From the NCBI GenBank assembly GCA_942492925.1, contig OW818641.1, positions 1,798,001 through 1,862,000 of the forward strand: a DNA stretch of 64,000 nucleotides, read 5' to 3'. Each line of letters begins with the position of its first letter. The first letter of the stretch is position 1. The notes under the pieces are model-generated. The model was not told the DNA's origin, searched no databases, and saw only the letters and a program-made list of their open reading frames with translations. Shown one piece after another: positions 52,647-61,758 of this stretch. This stretch comes from QZKY01 sp942492925. Lineage in GTDB: Bacteria > Pseudomonadota > Gammaproteobacteria > Burkholderiales > Burkholderiaceae_D. The position numbers and the translations under genes were made by a program.

Positions 52647-53689
52647 CCCAGCAACTCCCATGAAAGCGCCGTCCCACGCTTGACATCTTTATTGACAGCC
52701 TTGCCGAGAACTACATCAAGATATTTTGTCGGCAATCCCAATCCCGGGCGAATTGCTCTTACGTTATCAGTATTGAGCACCTCACCCGTTTTCAAATCTT
52801 TCACAATATATAAAGAACGACGGTACTGTAGCGAATTCTTCTCTACTTCAGTAGGTCCGTAACTAATTTTTCCAAGCGATTCCCACGCACGTTCGCTTTC
52901 GATTACCAATTGCGCCATTTCTTCCGGTTCCATGGAGAAAGCGCTATCGACACCACCATCTGCGCGGCGAATTGTGAAATGCTTTTCAATAACGGTGGCG
53001 CCCAATGCAACACTAGCAATAGAAACTCCAACCCCCATGGTGTGATCTGACAAACCAATCTCACATCCAAAAAGTTCTCGCATGTGTGGAATGGTCAGGA
53101 TATTGGTGTTTTCAGGCGTAGCGGGATAGGTACTGGTACATTTGAGCAGCACCAGCTCCTTGCATCCTACTTCACGCGCCGCACGCACAGTCTCATCCAA
53201 TTCTGCGACCGTGGCCATCCCGGTCGAGATGATGAGCGGTTTGCCAGTCGCTGCAACTTTCCGAATCAGTGGCACATCGGTATTTTCAAACGACGCAATT
53301 TTGTAGCATGGTACATTCAAGCTTTCGAGAAAATCGACCGACGTATCATCGAATGGGGTACTAAATGGAATCATGCCCAATTCACGCGCCCGATCAAATA
53401 TCGGTTTGTGCCACTCCCACGGCGTGTATGCTTCGCCATATAGCTTGTAGAGCGACGCACCTTTCCACAGACTTTTGGGATCGGCAATATAAAATTCCCT
53501 CTCCTCAATATCGAGCGTCATGGTGTCTGGCGTGTAAGTTTGGATCTTGAGCCCATGCGCGCCCGCCTTGGCTGCCGCATCAACAATTTCCAACGCTCGT
53601 TCTAATGACTGATTATGGTTGCCAGACATTTCTGCAATGACAAACGGCGCACAACCTAATCCAATTTTTCGACCGGCGATATTAATCAT
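52643..53689 (-). CDS. pseI: pseudaminic acid synthase
   Basis: The 348-residue enzyme has an NeuB-type TIM barrel (IAEMSGNHNQSLERALEIV) with SLYKLYGEAYTPWEWH, the PseI-specific segment, FSTPFDDTSVDFLE, STGMATVAELDETV and the metal His region IGLSDHTMGV, followed by a C-terminal SAF/antifreeze-like domain (RRSLYIVKDLKTGEVL). It condenses 2,4-diacetamido-trideoxy-altrose with phosphoenolpyruvate to pseudaminic acid. It overlaps its neighbours on both sides by four bases. Confidence 0.93.
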   Translation of the reverse strand: MINIAGRKIGLGCAPFVIAEMSGNHNQSLERALEIVDAAAKAGAHGLKIQTYTPDTMTLDIEEREFYIADPKSLWKGASLYKLYGEAYTPWEWHKPIFDRARELGMIPFSTPFDDTSVDFLESLNVPCYKIASFENTDVPLIRKVAATGKPLIISTGMATVAELDETVRAAREVGCKELVLLKCTSTYPATPENTNILTIPHMRELFGCEIGLSDHTMGVGVSIASVALGATVIEKHFTIRRADGGVDSAFSMEPEEMAQLVIESERAWESLGKISYGPTEVEKNSLQYRRSLYIVKDLKTGEVLNTDNVRAIRPGLGLPTKYLDVVLGKAVNKDVKRGTALSWELLG

Positions 53690-54633
53690 TCACCACTCCC
53701 GATTTCATCAAAAACCAACGCTCCTTGAACGCGAACCATGATCTTGTTCACGGAAATTGGAGAAAAATCAACAGTTTTTCCTTCAGCCTCATCCATCGCC
53801 CACAGCACATCCATATAACCAAGGCGATGACGCATCAAAACAGTTGAAGAAAAGCGCGGATTAATCTCAAACACGCGAGGCCCCTGATCTGTAATGCGCA
53901 GTTGTATGTTCATGCTGCCCAATAAATCAAGTCCTTCTGCAATCCGTTTGCACATGCTTGTCACCTCCTGACTGTCGATGACTTTTGCCCAACCCGTAAA
54001 CCCTCCCGTCAGGCGCCGCAACATTTGCAACGTATTCACCCTACCGTCACGCGTCCGGTAAACAGCACACGTTACTTCGCGATCGGCAGGCAAGAGCATC
54101 TCCTGAAAAATAGCATCCGGGTAGCGCTTGACCAAGTAATCAAGGTCCTCTTCATCCTGGACGGTAAAAACTGCTCGCGATCCTGACCCGAAACGGCTCT
54201 TGAGAATACATGGGAAAGAAGGCGGGCGGACGGTGTTTGCCGGTATTGTCCACGGCACAGGCAAACCCAGTTGTTCTATCGTTCGCGCAGTTTCAAGTTT
54301 ATCCAGGCCGACATCCACCACACGACTGCCTGCAGTAAGCCAAGCAACGCCAGGCATGATTTCCAAAAAAGGCCGTGCAACAGCAAGTTCCGCTTCAGAC
54401 ATCGGGATGATCAAATTGACTTTGTACTTGCGTACAATTGACTGAATTGCCTCTAAATATCCGGGGTCGTCAGCGCGAGGAACGATCTCAAAATCGTTAA
54501 CAAATGTATGGCCTGCATGCTGATCATGGATATCAATGCCTACCAAACGCAAATCGGAACGATTTTCGCGCAGAATCGTAGCAACACCTTGCGAAATATC
54601 CCCACCAATGCCGGTTATCAAAACGGTTTTCAT
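53686..54633 (-). CDS. ATP-grasp domain protein
   Basis: The 315-residue protein resembles carbamoyl-phosphate-synthase-type ATP-grasp proteins: N-terminal VLITGIGGDISQG, ATP lysine in FPCILKSRFGSGSRAVF, then VFEINPRFSSTVLMR with the metal-binding Glu/Asn. ATP-grasp ligases join a carboxylate and an amine via an acyl phosphate. Such genes recur in nonulosonic acid loci and may add an amino acid or carbamoyl-like group to the sugar. It overlaps pseI and the phosphoesterase, so it is firmly in the operon. Substrates unknown. Confidence 0.85.
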   Translation of the reverse strand: MKTVLITGIGGDISQGVATILRENRSDLRLVGIDIHDQHAGHTFVNDFEIVPRADDPGYLEAIQSIVRKYKVNLIIPMSEAELAVARPFLEIMPGVAWLTAGSRVVDVGLDKLETARTIEQLGLPVPWTIPANTVRPPSFPCILKSRFGSGSRAVFTVQDEEDLDYLVKRYPDAIFQEMLLPADREVTCAVYRTRDGRVNTLQMLRRLTGGFTGWAKVIDSQEVTSMCKRIAEGLDLLGSMNIQLRITDQGPRVFEINPRFSSTVLMRHRLGYMDVLWAMDEAEGKTVDFSPISVNKIMVRVQGALVFDEIGSGE

Positions 54634-55328
54634 GTTCGCAAAAGAACCTCAGAAAGATAGGGTAATGCTGGAAGACGACGTCGGCATTCCTCAACTAATG
54701 AACCAACATCATACTGCTCATTTCGCAATTCAATCCGGCCGCTATCAGTGTCATAAAGCACCCAATGCGCCCCAGGTTGCCGGTTCCTTGGCTGGCCAAC
54801 CGAACCGGGATTCACCAGCAAAGTATGGCCAATTTGATAGTGCATGGGATAGTGTGTATGCCCCATCACAACAAGATCAAAGCCGGGAGAAGCACACATT
54901 TCAAGTAATTCGCTGGCTGCGTCAGGATAGATATACTGCTCCAAATCCCAAGGCGAGCCGTGACACAGCATGATCTTCCTATTATCGATTTCCAATTGCA
55001 TGGGATGAGGCAAATCGCAAAGCACGTTTAATCGAGATTCGTCAAGCTGCTCCAATGTCACACGCAATCCTGTCCCATAACGCGCATCAAATTCATCCAG
55101 TTTATCCGGCTCACTTCTCGCTATGTGCAGCATATCCTCATGGTTACCTCTGACAATATGCTTTTCCCAAGGTGCCAACATATCCAATACCTTAAGCGGT
55201 TCAAAGTAATATCCGACCAGATCGCCTGTTATAAGCAATTGCCCCACACCGGAAATCTTTGCAGCAACCAAAACGGCTTCCAAAGCGCGTGCATTGCCAT
55301 GAATATCGCCAAGCAACGCCAACTTCAA
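54630..55328 (-). CDS. metallophosphoesterase (YfcE/MJ0936-like)
   Basis: The 232-residue protein has all calcineurin-type metal motifs: GDIHGNARAL, TGDLVGYY, RGNHED and VMGHTHYPM, with a final LLVNPGSVGQPR as in MJ0936/YfcE phosphodiesterases. It overlaps the ATP-grasp and SDR genes. In a sugar pathway it might release a nucleotide or phosphate, parallel to PseG, or it could be a housekeeping-type phosphodiesterase carried along. Confidence 0.88.
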   Translation of the reverse strand: MKLALLGDIHGNARALEAVLVAAKISGVGQLLITGDLVGYYFEPLKVLDMLAPWEKHIVRGNHEDMLHIARSEPDKLDEFDARYGTGLRVTLEQLDESRLNVLCDLPHPMQLEIDNRKIMLCHGSPWDLEQYIYPDAASELLEMCASPGFDLVVMGHTHYPMHYQIGHTLLVNPGSVGQPRNRQPGAHWVLYDTDSGRIELRNEQYDVGSLVEECRRRLPALPYLSEVLLRT

Positions 55329-56182
55329 TGGGAAGCCTCTTCCTGAATATCAAGCAGCGCATCATGGAAAGAACGTGTCATGGGTAAAAATGAGGACGGC
55401 ACAATCACTTGGTCCGTTGCTTCGGCACCCTCTTTAAGCAAAGGCATTTTGCCAGGAACGAAAACATCACACAACGTCTGCATCATTTCGCCAATCGATA
55501 CGGTTTGATGGCCTGCGAGAAGATGCGCTCCTATAAGACGTTGCTGAAGCACAAAGGCAATTGCCTGCGCAACATCCTTCACATAGACATAATTTCTTAG
55601 AGCAGATCCTTTCCCGACCTGTACAGGTTGTTCTTGATGAAGAGCAGCTTTGCTAATCGCCCGGTTCAACCCCAAATGCTCCGGCCCTTGAAAGCCAAAA
55701 ACGCCACCAATACGTAAAATGCAGTGGGCTGGGTTGGCCGATCCAATGAGTTGCTCTGCTAACCGTTTCGTTTTTGCGTATGGCGTATCAACCAGAATCG
55801 GCGTGTTCTCAGAAATCGCAGCTTGTCTTACCCCATGAACAACTGCAGCCGAGGCAAAAACCAGATGTGCGTTCCAGCGCTTTGCAAGATAGGCAAAACA
55901 TCCGGAAGACAACACATTCGGCGCGAACATCTCCTCTTCTAGAGCACCCGACCAACCAATTTTGGCTGCCAAATGAACAATCGCATCGCAATGCGTTGTC
56001 TTTTCCAGACCCAGAATGGACGCGGGATCATCCAAGTTCATGGCAATTGACGTTTGAACCGAAGCGGCGGCATTTCTAACCGCCTGCAGCACGCTCCATC
56101 CGGTCTCTTCAAGCACCGTGCATACGGCACGGCCAATGAATCCCGTGGCACCGGTTACCAAAACTGTCGGACGATTGACCAT
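55325..56182 (-). CDS. NAD-dependent epimerase/dehydratase (extended SDR)
   Basis: The 285-residue SDR has TGATGFIGRAVCTVL, Ser region VFASAAVVHG and YxxxK in PYAKTKRLAEQL. Shorter than typical 4-epimerases, it may be a sugar reductase. It overlaps the phosphoesterase gene and directly follows the methyltransferase (no gap). Function within the pseudaminic part of the locus is unknown. Confidence 0.84.
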   Translation of the reverse strand: MVNRPTVLVTGATGFIGRAVCTVLEETGWSVLQAVRNAAASVQTSIAMNLDDPASILGLEKTTHCDAIVHLAAKIGWSGALEEEMFAPNVLSSGCFAYLAKRWNAHLVFASAAVVHGVRQAAISENTPILVDTPYAKTKRLAEQLIGSANPAHCILRIGGVFGFQGPEHLGLNRAISKAALHQEQPVQVGKGSALRNYVYVKDVAQAIAFVLQQRLIGAHLLAGHQTVSIGEMMQTLCDVFVPGKMPLLKEGAEATDQVIVPSSFLPMTRSFHDALLDIQEEASH

Positions 56183-57070
56183 TTATTTTGAACTCGGCTT
56201 CAAAAAAACTGTCAAATCCCTGCCGATCCCCACTTTTGCCGCCGCGGCCCAGAACTCGACGATTGCCTCCACCGGTTGCGTATGGATCATATTTTCAATC
56301 TGTACTCTCGCCAAATGCGCCGCTTTACCTTGGGATTTTTCACGAACATAATTTGAGCCCGGATGGAAAAGAAACCAGTCTATCGGGAAGTCTCCCAACA
56401 TCTGAACGCACATCCATCCCGTATGCTCGGCTATGTTCTTCAAGCTATCTTTGTCGAAATAGCTTAGATGATCAGGCGGTGCCACCCAGAAAGCGGTATC
56501 AATATGACCACGTGACAACGCTGCCTGCTGCGTGATGGAGCAGTCGTTCGGTACAGTGACAACCGCCACGCCATCCTTCGCAACAATCTTTCGCAGGGAC
56601 TGAAGAAGATCAACAGGATCCAGAACGTGCTCAAGTACATTCTGCAACCATACAATATCGTATTCTTTTCCAGCTGATATCTCATTGTTCAGAAGATCGA
56701 AAATGTCACCTGTTAGCAAAGCGTCTTTGCAGGATGGGTTCTTCGATTCAACCCCTGCTGAACTGAAGTCAAGCCCGCATACTGCCCAACCTTTTTCACG
56801 AAAGAATGACAGCGCATACCCTTCCCCACAACCGACATCAAGCATGCGCCCACTACGTCCATGCATTGAGAGGGCCTTTTGCAAGACAAACCAGCGTTGC
56901 TCCAATTTTGCTCTGAAATATGACAGTTCATCTTTAGAGTACTCAAGCTCATAACTACCCTTGCCCTCCTGATAGTATTTATTGGCGTAATATGCCTGCA
57001 GCTCTGCAACAGTCGGTTTGCTGGCAATTTCCCAGTAACCGATGGGATGTTGTTTGAGTCGCTGTACCAT
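56183..57070 (-). CDS. class I SAM-dependent methyltransferase
   Basis: The 295-residue protein has the SAM motif MLDVGCGEGYALSFF, acidic Asp in CGLDFSSAGVE and VWLQNVLEHVLDPVDLL of the Methyltransf_23-like group. Unlike the two zinc-ribbon enzymes further left, it has no clear cysteine cluster at the N-terminus. It lies between pseG and an SDR in the operon and may methylate the pseudaminic acid derivative or another sugar. Confidence 0.86.
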   Translation of the reverse strand: MVQRLKQHPIGYWEIASKPTVAELQAYYANKYYQEGKGSYELEYSKDELSYFRAKLEQRWFVLQKALSMHGRSGRMLDVGCGEGYALSFFREKGWAVCGLDFSSAGVESKNPSCKDALLTGDIFDLLNNEISAGKEYDIVWLQNVLEHVLDPVDLLQSLRKIVAKDGVAVVTVPNDCSITQQAALSRGHIDTAFWVAPPDHLSYFDKDSLKNIAEHTGWMCVQMLGDFPIDWFLFHPGSNYVREKSQGKAAHLARVQIENMIHTQPVEAIVEFWAAAAKVGIGRDLTVFLKPSSK

Positions 57071-57098
57071 ATTCGAATACCTCTATCCTTAAGCTTAA

Positions 57099-58196
57099 CT
57101 AAGCCACTGTGGAATTAAAAATGAAACCTTCTCTACAGCCATTTGCGCAATGTTCATACACTACTTCAGCAACACGGCTTGCGGATAATGGAACCACTGA
57201 AAGCGCGTTATCGGCAATTTGCTTTACCTTCTGTGGATATTCGAGCATTGCAATAATTGCTCGCACATAATCTTCAGCAGAAAATGCCTGGCTCCATCCA
57301 AGAAAATCAATAGCGCCCAATTGAGCAACATCTCTTGTGGTTTCGTACTGGTTGTCTGCAAATACCACCGTGATTGTTGGCAAGCCCAAATAGCATCTTT
57401 CCCACATGGCCGCGCCCCCCGCGCCAATTCCTAGATCCGCACGACTGATCAGTTCTGCCATGTTGGACACTTGACAGTGCAAATTAACCCCTTGCATGGT
57501 ATCGCACAGGCTCTGAAGTCTTACACGATTAGGATTAGCCTGGCCAATGACAACATCGGCTTCAATTTTTGGATGGCTCAATTGCCTTATGGCTTCAATT
57601 ACTTTTTCGGTTTGGCTGTCTGAATCACTAGCGCCAAAAAAAACCAAAATGCGCTTTACCTCTCCGCCCCTTGATTGAAGACCCTGTCTGGCTTCAATAA
57701 ATTCCCGACGCAAAAGTACATAGTTAGGCCCAAGCATCCTGATGCAATTGTCCGGTATCAGTCCTCGATAACGCTCTCCAGGATTTATATAATAATTTTG
57801 GTCAAGCAAAAAATCGCAATCGTGTGGGCGATTGGCCAAATCATCAATGACCATGATGTGTTTTGTATGAGCACGCATGATGGTTTCCCAGCTTGCGTCT
57901 AGTTGATAATGATCTACCACTATCAAATCACAGCCTTCTGGAAAAGCCGCAGCCAAAATATTCGCAGTTGCATTGGCATCTTCCCGTTGACTGGCTGAAA
58001 CTTCATTAACTGAGGGAATAATAAAGAGCGTGTAACCATTCTTCCGTACAACATCATGCATAGCACCCGGAAGATCGCGGCACACAAACGTTATCGCAGC
58101 TCCCTTTTCACGCAACTGATTGGCTAACGTCAGACATCGCATCAAATGACCGCTGCCGATCGACACAGAAGAATCTGTACGAATCAATACATTCAT
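57099..58196 (-). CDS. pseG: UDP-2,4-diacetamido-2,4,6-trideoxy-beta-L-altropyranose hydrolase
   Basis: The start MNVLIRTDSSVSIGSGHLMRC gives 365 residues and places the catalytic His at residue 17 (GSGHLMRCLTLA), as known for PseG. Other GT-B-like features are VVDHYQLDASWE, VIDDLANRPHDCDFLLDQN and GIGAGGAAMWERCYLGLPT. It removes UDP from the bis-acetamido sugar before PseI. It lies between the aminotransferase and a methyltransferase. Length is normal. Confidence 0.92.
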   Translation of the reverse strand: MNVLIRTDSSVSIGSGHLMRCLTLANQLREKGAAITFVCRDLPGAMHDVVRKNGYTLFIIPSVNEVSASQREDANATANILAAAFPEGCDLIVVDHYQLDASWETIMRAHTKHIMVIDDLANRPHDCDFLLDQNYYINPGERYRGLIPDNCIRMLGPNYVLLRREFIEARQGLQSRGGEVKRILVFFGASDSDSQTEKVIEAIRQLSHPKIEADVVIGQANPNRVRLQSLCDTMQGVNLHCQVSNMAELISRADLGIGAGGAAMWERCYLGLPTITVVFADNQYETTRDVAQLGAIDFLGWSQAFSAEDYVRAIIAMLEYPQKVKQIADNALSVVPLSASRVAEVVYEHCANGCREGFIFNSTVA

Positions 58197-58235
58197 GGTG
58201 CAGGCCACTTGCTTCCTATTAAAAGAACTATAGCG

Positions 58236-59567
58236 CTATATCTTCTTGCGGAAAACCGGTTTGACTGGGCGACCAATCAACAACCCATCTGTTGTACCTG
58301 CATCGATTGCTTTTTTATAGACTGCGCATGCTGCATCAAAAGCCCGCGCCTGAATATTCAACTCTTCTTGTTGATGCGACCAAGTGGTGTAAAACAATCC
58401 TTGAAACAGAACGCCATTGGCAATCATTTCTTGCATGAATAGTGTGCGATAACTGTCATCGTCATTTCCTTGTGCATTCCGGCAAACGAGCGCAAACATG
58501 CAAGGGTAACCGATGAGCGACAAATAATTATCCAGTTGGTGCTTCTTGATAATCTGTGTCAGGTTCGTTTTATGTAATTCGCCGCGCGCCCAGTTACTTT
58601 CGATCATGTTGTGCTTCTTGTACTCTTGGATCGTTGCCATCATGGCGGCCAAACCGGTCGTTTCAGCCCCATGTGTAGTGGAAATAAGGAACAATTTATC
58701 CTCACCTTCTCGCCTGATTCCACCTAGCTCCATGATTTCTGCGCGTCCGGTTAATGCACACGCAGAAAAACCATTCGCAATCCCTTTTCCCCAAGTCGAA
58801 ATGTCTGGCTTGACCCCATAATAGTTATGGGCGCCTTTAAGACTCCACTTGAAGCCGGAAACCATCTCATCAAGAATGAAAACAACGCCACGGTCCTTGC
58901 ACAACGCAGCCACCTTGTGAAGAAAATTATCCTTAGGCGGGTCGAACTTTACAGGTTCCATGATCAAGCAAGCGATGTCGTGATCATTATTGGCAAGCAA
59001 TGCCTCAACGGAGGCGTAATCGTTATAACTGAAAGATGCTGTCATGGGACGCATCCCCGATGGGATGCCTTTATCGCATGGCGTTGATACGATGAACCAA
59101 TCGTCATAACTAAAGAAGGGGTGTTCTTTAGCAATAGCTACCCGGTTACGTCCCGTGAAGGCACGAGAAAGTTTGACGGCCGCAGTCGTGACGGTTGACC
59201 CGTTCTTGGCAAACTTGACCATATCGCCTGACTGAACAGTATCGAGGAACATTCTTGCGGCTTCCAATTCTATTGCTGCTGGACGCTGGAAATTGGTTCC
59301 CTGAAAAGCCGCCTCGCAAACCGCCTGCGCCACTGGTTCATAAGCATGTCCAATACATACCGACGTCAACCCCATGCTACAGTCGATAAATTCATTACCG
59401 TCCAAATCCCACAGTCTTACGCCCTTCCCGCGAACAATCGCTGCCGGTGCATTGTAAGGAAACTGATCGTCTCCCTTCGAATAGGTATGTGCGCCGCCAG
59501 GAATCAGGTCATTCACTTGCGTTGAAAATAGACGGGATTTTTCAAAGTTTGTGATCTTGCTCATCAT
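58236..59567 (-). CDS. class III aminotransferase, glutamate-1-semialdehyde aminomutase-like
   Basis: Start MSKITNFEKSRLF gives 443 residues. The PLP fold carries the lysine in DISTWGKGIANGF, FAKNGSTVTTAAVKLSRA and VVFILDEMVSGFKW, as in HemL-like class III enzymes. In nonulosonic acid loci such aminotransferases occur next to SpsF/PseF-like and aldo/keto reductase genes, with an undefined sugar amination role. A housekeeping hemL is not expected here. It ends 40 bases before pseG. Confidence 0.87.
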   Translation of the reverse strand: MMSKITNFEKSRLFSTQVNDLIPGGAHTYSKGDDQFPYNAPAAIVRGKGVRLWDLDGNEFIDCSMGLTSVCIGHAYEPVAQAVCEAAFQGTNFQRPAAIELEAARMFLDTVQSGDMVKFAKNGSTVTTAAVKLSRAFTGRNRVAIAKEHPFFSYDDWFIVSTPCDKGIPSGMRPMTASFSYNDYASVEALLANNDHDIACLIMEPVKFDPPKDNFLHKVAALCKDRGVVFILDEMVSGFKWSLKGAHNYYGVKPDISTWGKGIANGFSACALTGRAEIMELGGIRREGEDKLFLISTTHGAETTGLAAMMATIQEYKKHNMIESNWARGELHKTNLTQIIKKHQLDNYLSLIGYPCMFALVCRNAQGNDDDSYRTLFMQEMIANGVLFQGLFYTTWSHQQEELNIQARAFDAACAVYKKAIDAGTTDGLLIGRPVKPVFRKKI

Positions 59568-59579
59568 AGGCCTCATCAA

Positions 59580-59711
59580 TTATGCTGAATTATGCGATTC
59601 TCTCGCTGACATGATGGCGCCGATACTGGCGACGTCATCATCATTAACTGCTAACGATCCTGAATTGCGTTGAACGCTCTCTGACTGAGTAATGACGACG
59701 TAAACTTGCAT
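59580..59711 (-). CDS. possible 43-aa peptide between reductase and aminotransferase genes
   Basis: A 43-codon frame starts with an ATG two bases after the aldo/keto reductase stop and ends 12 bases before the aminotransferase start. It is acidic and Ser-rich (LAVNDDDVASIGAIM) without a recognised domain, and has only a weak ribosome site. Its exact fit hints at translational coupling, but chance is likely; it fills the only gap in this part of the operon. Confidence 0.3.
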   Translation of the reverse strand: MQVYVVITQSESVQRNSGSLAVNDDDVASIGAIMSARESHNSA

Positions 59712-59713
59712 AC

Positions 59714-60589
59714 TCAAGTAAGGTCGGGCCAATACGCAGGGTTCAACAATTCGGTAAAATTACTCTGAATATGCTCCGAAACTTCAGGTGTACTTCCCTT
59801 GGCCGCTTGAAGGATTTCCATAAGCTGCGCTTTTGTGTCAACACCAACGATCACGCGATCAATTTCCGGGAAAGACAATGCATATCGAATACACGCTTCC
59901 ATTGGCGTCAGTCCGGTTTTATTTAACCATTCATGCCAATCTCTCCAAAGCTGCTTCCATCGATCAAATTTTGGTGGGCGAGCCTTTTCAGTCATCAGCA
60001 ACAACCCCTGAAGAAAAACCGAACGCACATGGAGTTCAATTCCCAGGTCACTTAACCTTTTTAGCCATCCAGACTGGATTAAACGACGGTCAATCACATT
60101 AAATGGCGCTTGAACCAAATCAAATTCAAAATACTTTCTCTGATACAGCGCCTCCAGCTCTTCTGGCGTATAGATGGAAATGCCAATTTTTTCAACTAGC
60201 CCATCTTTCTTGATTCTTTGTAGCGCGGTATATAAAGCTTTCCCATTGTTTTCCAATAACTGCTGCGGACGATGCAATAGCAGCGCTGATAAATTTTTTC
60301 TTTTGAGTCTCCTCAAGGAAGCCTGCACTTCTTCCTCAACCCACTTGGCAATGTTCGGACAATCACTCGACACCTCTGGCAGCTTTGAAATGATTTCCCA
60401 ATCCTGAACGCCTATCGCACCAAGTCTTTGCTCACTTTCTCCATAAATAATCGCTGTATCGAGCGTATCAATACCGCTCTCTTTTGCATATTGCAAGATA
60501 GCTTGCGCTTCTTCATGCGGAACTTGTCCAGACTGGTTAGCAACACCATAAATCAATCCAAACTGTGCTGTCCCCAGCGCTATTTTCAT
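59714..60589 (-). CDS. aldo/keto reductase
   Basis: The 291-residue TIM-barrel protein has the catalytic Tyr in LDTAIIYGESEQRLG, and Lys/His positions in KLPEV and LLLHRPQQLL, as in the AKR superfamily. The C-terminal VIVGVDTKAQLMEIL binds NADP. It overlaps pseC by four bases. AKR genes of this type are common in nonulosonic and legionaminic loci and may reduce a keto-sugar side branch. Substrate not assigned. Confidence 0.88.
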   Translation of the reverse strand: MKIALGTAQFGLIYGVANQSGQVPHEEAQAILQYAKESGIDTLDTAIIYGESEQRLGAIGVQDWEIISKLPEVSSDCPNIAKWVEEEVQASLRRLKRKNLSALLLHRPQQLLENNGKALYTALQRIKKDGLVEKIGISIYTPEELEALYQRKYFEFDLVQAPFNVIDRRLIQSGWLKRLSDLGIELHVRSVFLQGLLLMTEKARPPKFDRWKQLWRDWHEWLNKTGLTPMEACIRYALSFPEIDRVIVGVDTKAQLMEILQAAKGSTPEVSEHIQSNFTELLNPAYWPDLT

Positions 60590-61758
60590 CCCACCAACTC
60601 CTTGATGGCAGAAATAACTCGATCTTGTTGCTCATCGGTCAGGTCATAAAACAATGGGATGCTTAATGCCTCTTGATAATATTGAAGCGCTACTGGGTAG
60701 TCTTCTGGGACGAAACCCATTTGGCGGTAAAACGGTTGTGCGGGTACGGGGATGTAATGCACCTGACTTCCAATATCCCGAGCACGAAGCGCATGCATTA
60801 ACTGCCCTCTTGTCATTCCTAACGAATTAAAATTAATGCGCAGTACATAAAGGTGATGACCACTTTCAGAACGACCTGTTGTTTGCGCAGGACGACCGTT
60901 TAGCAATCCTGCAAAAGCCTTATCGTATCGTTGCACTAATGCACGACGGCGAGCAATGAATTTATCCAGCTTCTTGAATTGTGAGAGTGCGAGCATGCAT
61001 TGAATATCGCTAATTCGATAGTGGTAACCAATCTCCTGCATTTCGTAGTACCAAGGATCTGGCACTCCGTTAGTTTTTGATTGTTCTGGCAAGAGAAACG
61101 GATCATCTAATTTATTGATGCCATGACTACGAAGACGCAGCAAATGCCGATAAACACTTTCATCATTCGTCATGATCATGCCACCTTCACCAGCAGCTAT
61201 TGCTTTGACGGGGTGAAAGGAGAAAATTGTCATGAGCGAGTAAGCGCAGCTACCTACTCGCTTACCATCGGGATAGGTTGCACCAAGCGCGTGCGCTGCA
61301 TCTTCAATTACTACCACGCCTGCCTGATCTGTGACAGCTTTAATAGCAGGCATATCGCAAGGCAACCCAGCGAAATGAACCGGCACGACGACTTTGGTTT
61401 CCGGATGTTCGCGGAGTGCCACTCTTAACGCTTCCGGTGACATATTCACAGTTTGCGGATCAATATCCGCAAAGGCCACCTTTCCTCCAGCGTAAACACC
61501 AGCATTAGCGCTTGCGACAAATGTAATCGGACTTGTAATCAAGGTTTTTCCCGGCCCCATTCCCGCTGCTAGTGCAGCAAGATGCAGGGCAGCCGTACCG
61601 CTCGACACAGCTACTGCATATTTCACGCCAACATAATCTGCAATAGCACGCTCGAAAGCATCAACCGCGGGGCCTTGGGTGATCAAACCGCTCCGAAGTA
61701 CGTCGGCTACAGCCCGAATGTCTTCTTCGTCAATGTGGTGCTTTCCGTATGGAATCAT
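60586..61758 (-). CDS. pseC: UDP-4-amino-4,6-dideoxy-N-acetyl-beta-L-altrosamine transaminase
   Basis: Start MIPYGKHHIDEEDI gives 390 residues and overlaps the upstream gene by four bases. It is a DegT/DnrJ/EryC1 enzyme: SSGTAALHLAALAAGMGPG in pieces, PLP Lys in FHPVKAIAAGEGGM and DAAHALGATYPDG. PseC uses glutamate to aminate the 4-keto product of PseB. Position after pseB supports the specific call. Confidence 0.92.
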   Translation of the reverse strand: MIPYGKHHIDEEDIRAVADVLRSGLITQGPAVDAFERAIADYVGVKYAVAVSSGTAALHLAALAAGMGPGKTLITSPITFVASANAGVYAGGKVAFADIDPQTVNMSPEALRVALREHPETKVVVPVHFAGLPCDMPAIKAVTDQAGVVVIEDAAHALGATYPDGKRVGSCAYSLMTIFSFHPVKAIAAGEGGMIMTNDESVYRHLLRLRSHGINKLDDPFLLPEQSKTNGVPDPWYYEMQEIGYHYRISDIQCMLALSQFKKLDKFIARRRALVQRYDKAFAGLLNGRPAQTTGRSESGHHLYVLRINFNSLGMTRGQLMHALRARDIGSQVHYIPVPAQPFYRQMGFVPEDYPVALQYYQEALSIPLFYDLTDEQQDRVISAIKELVG

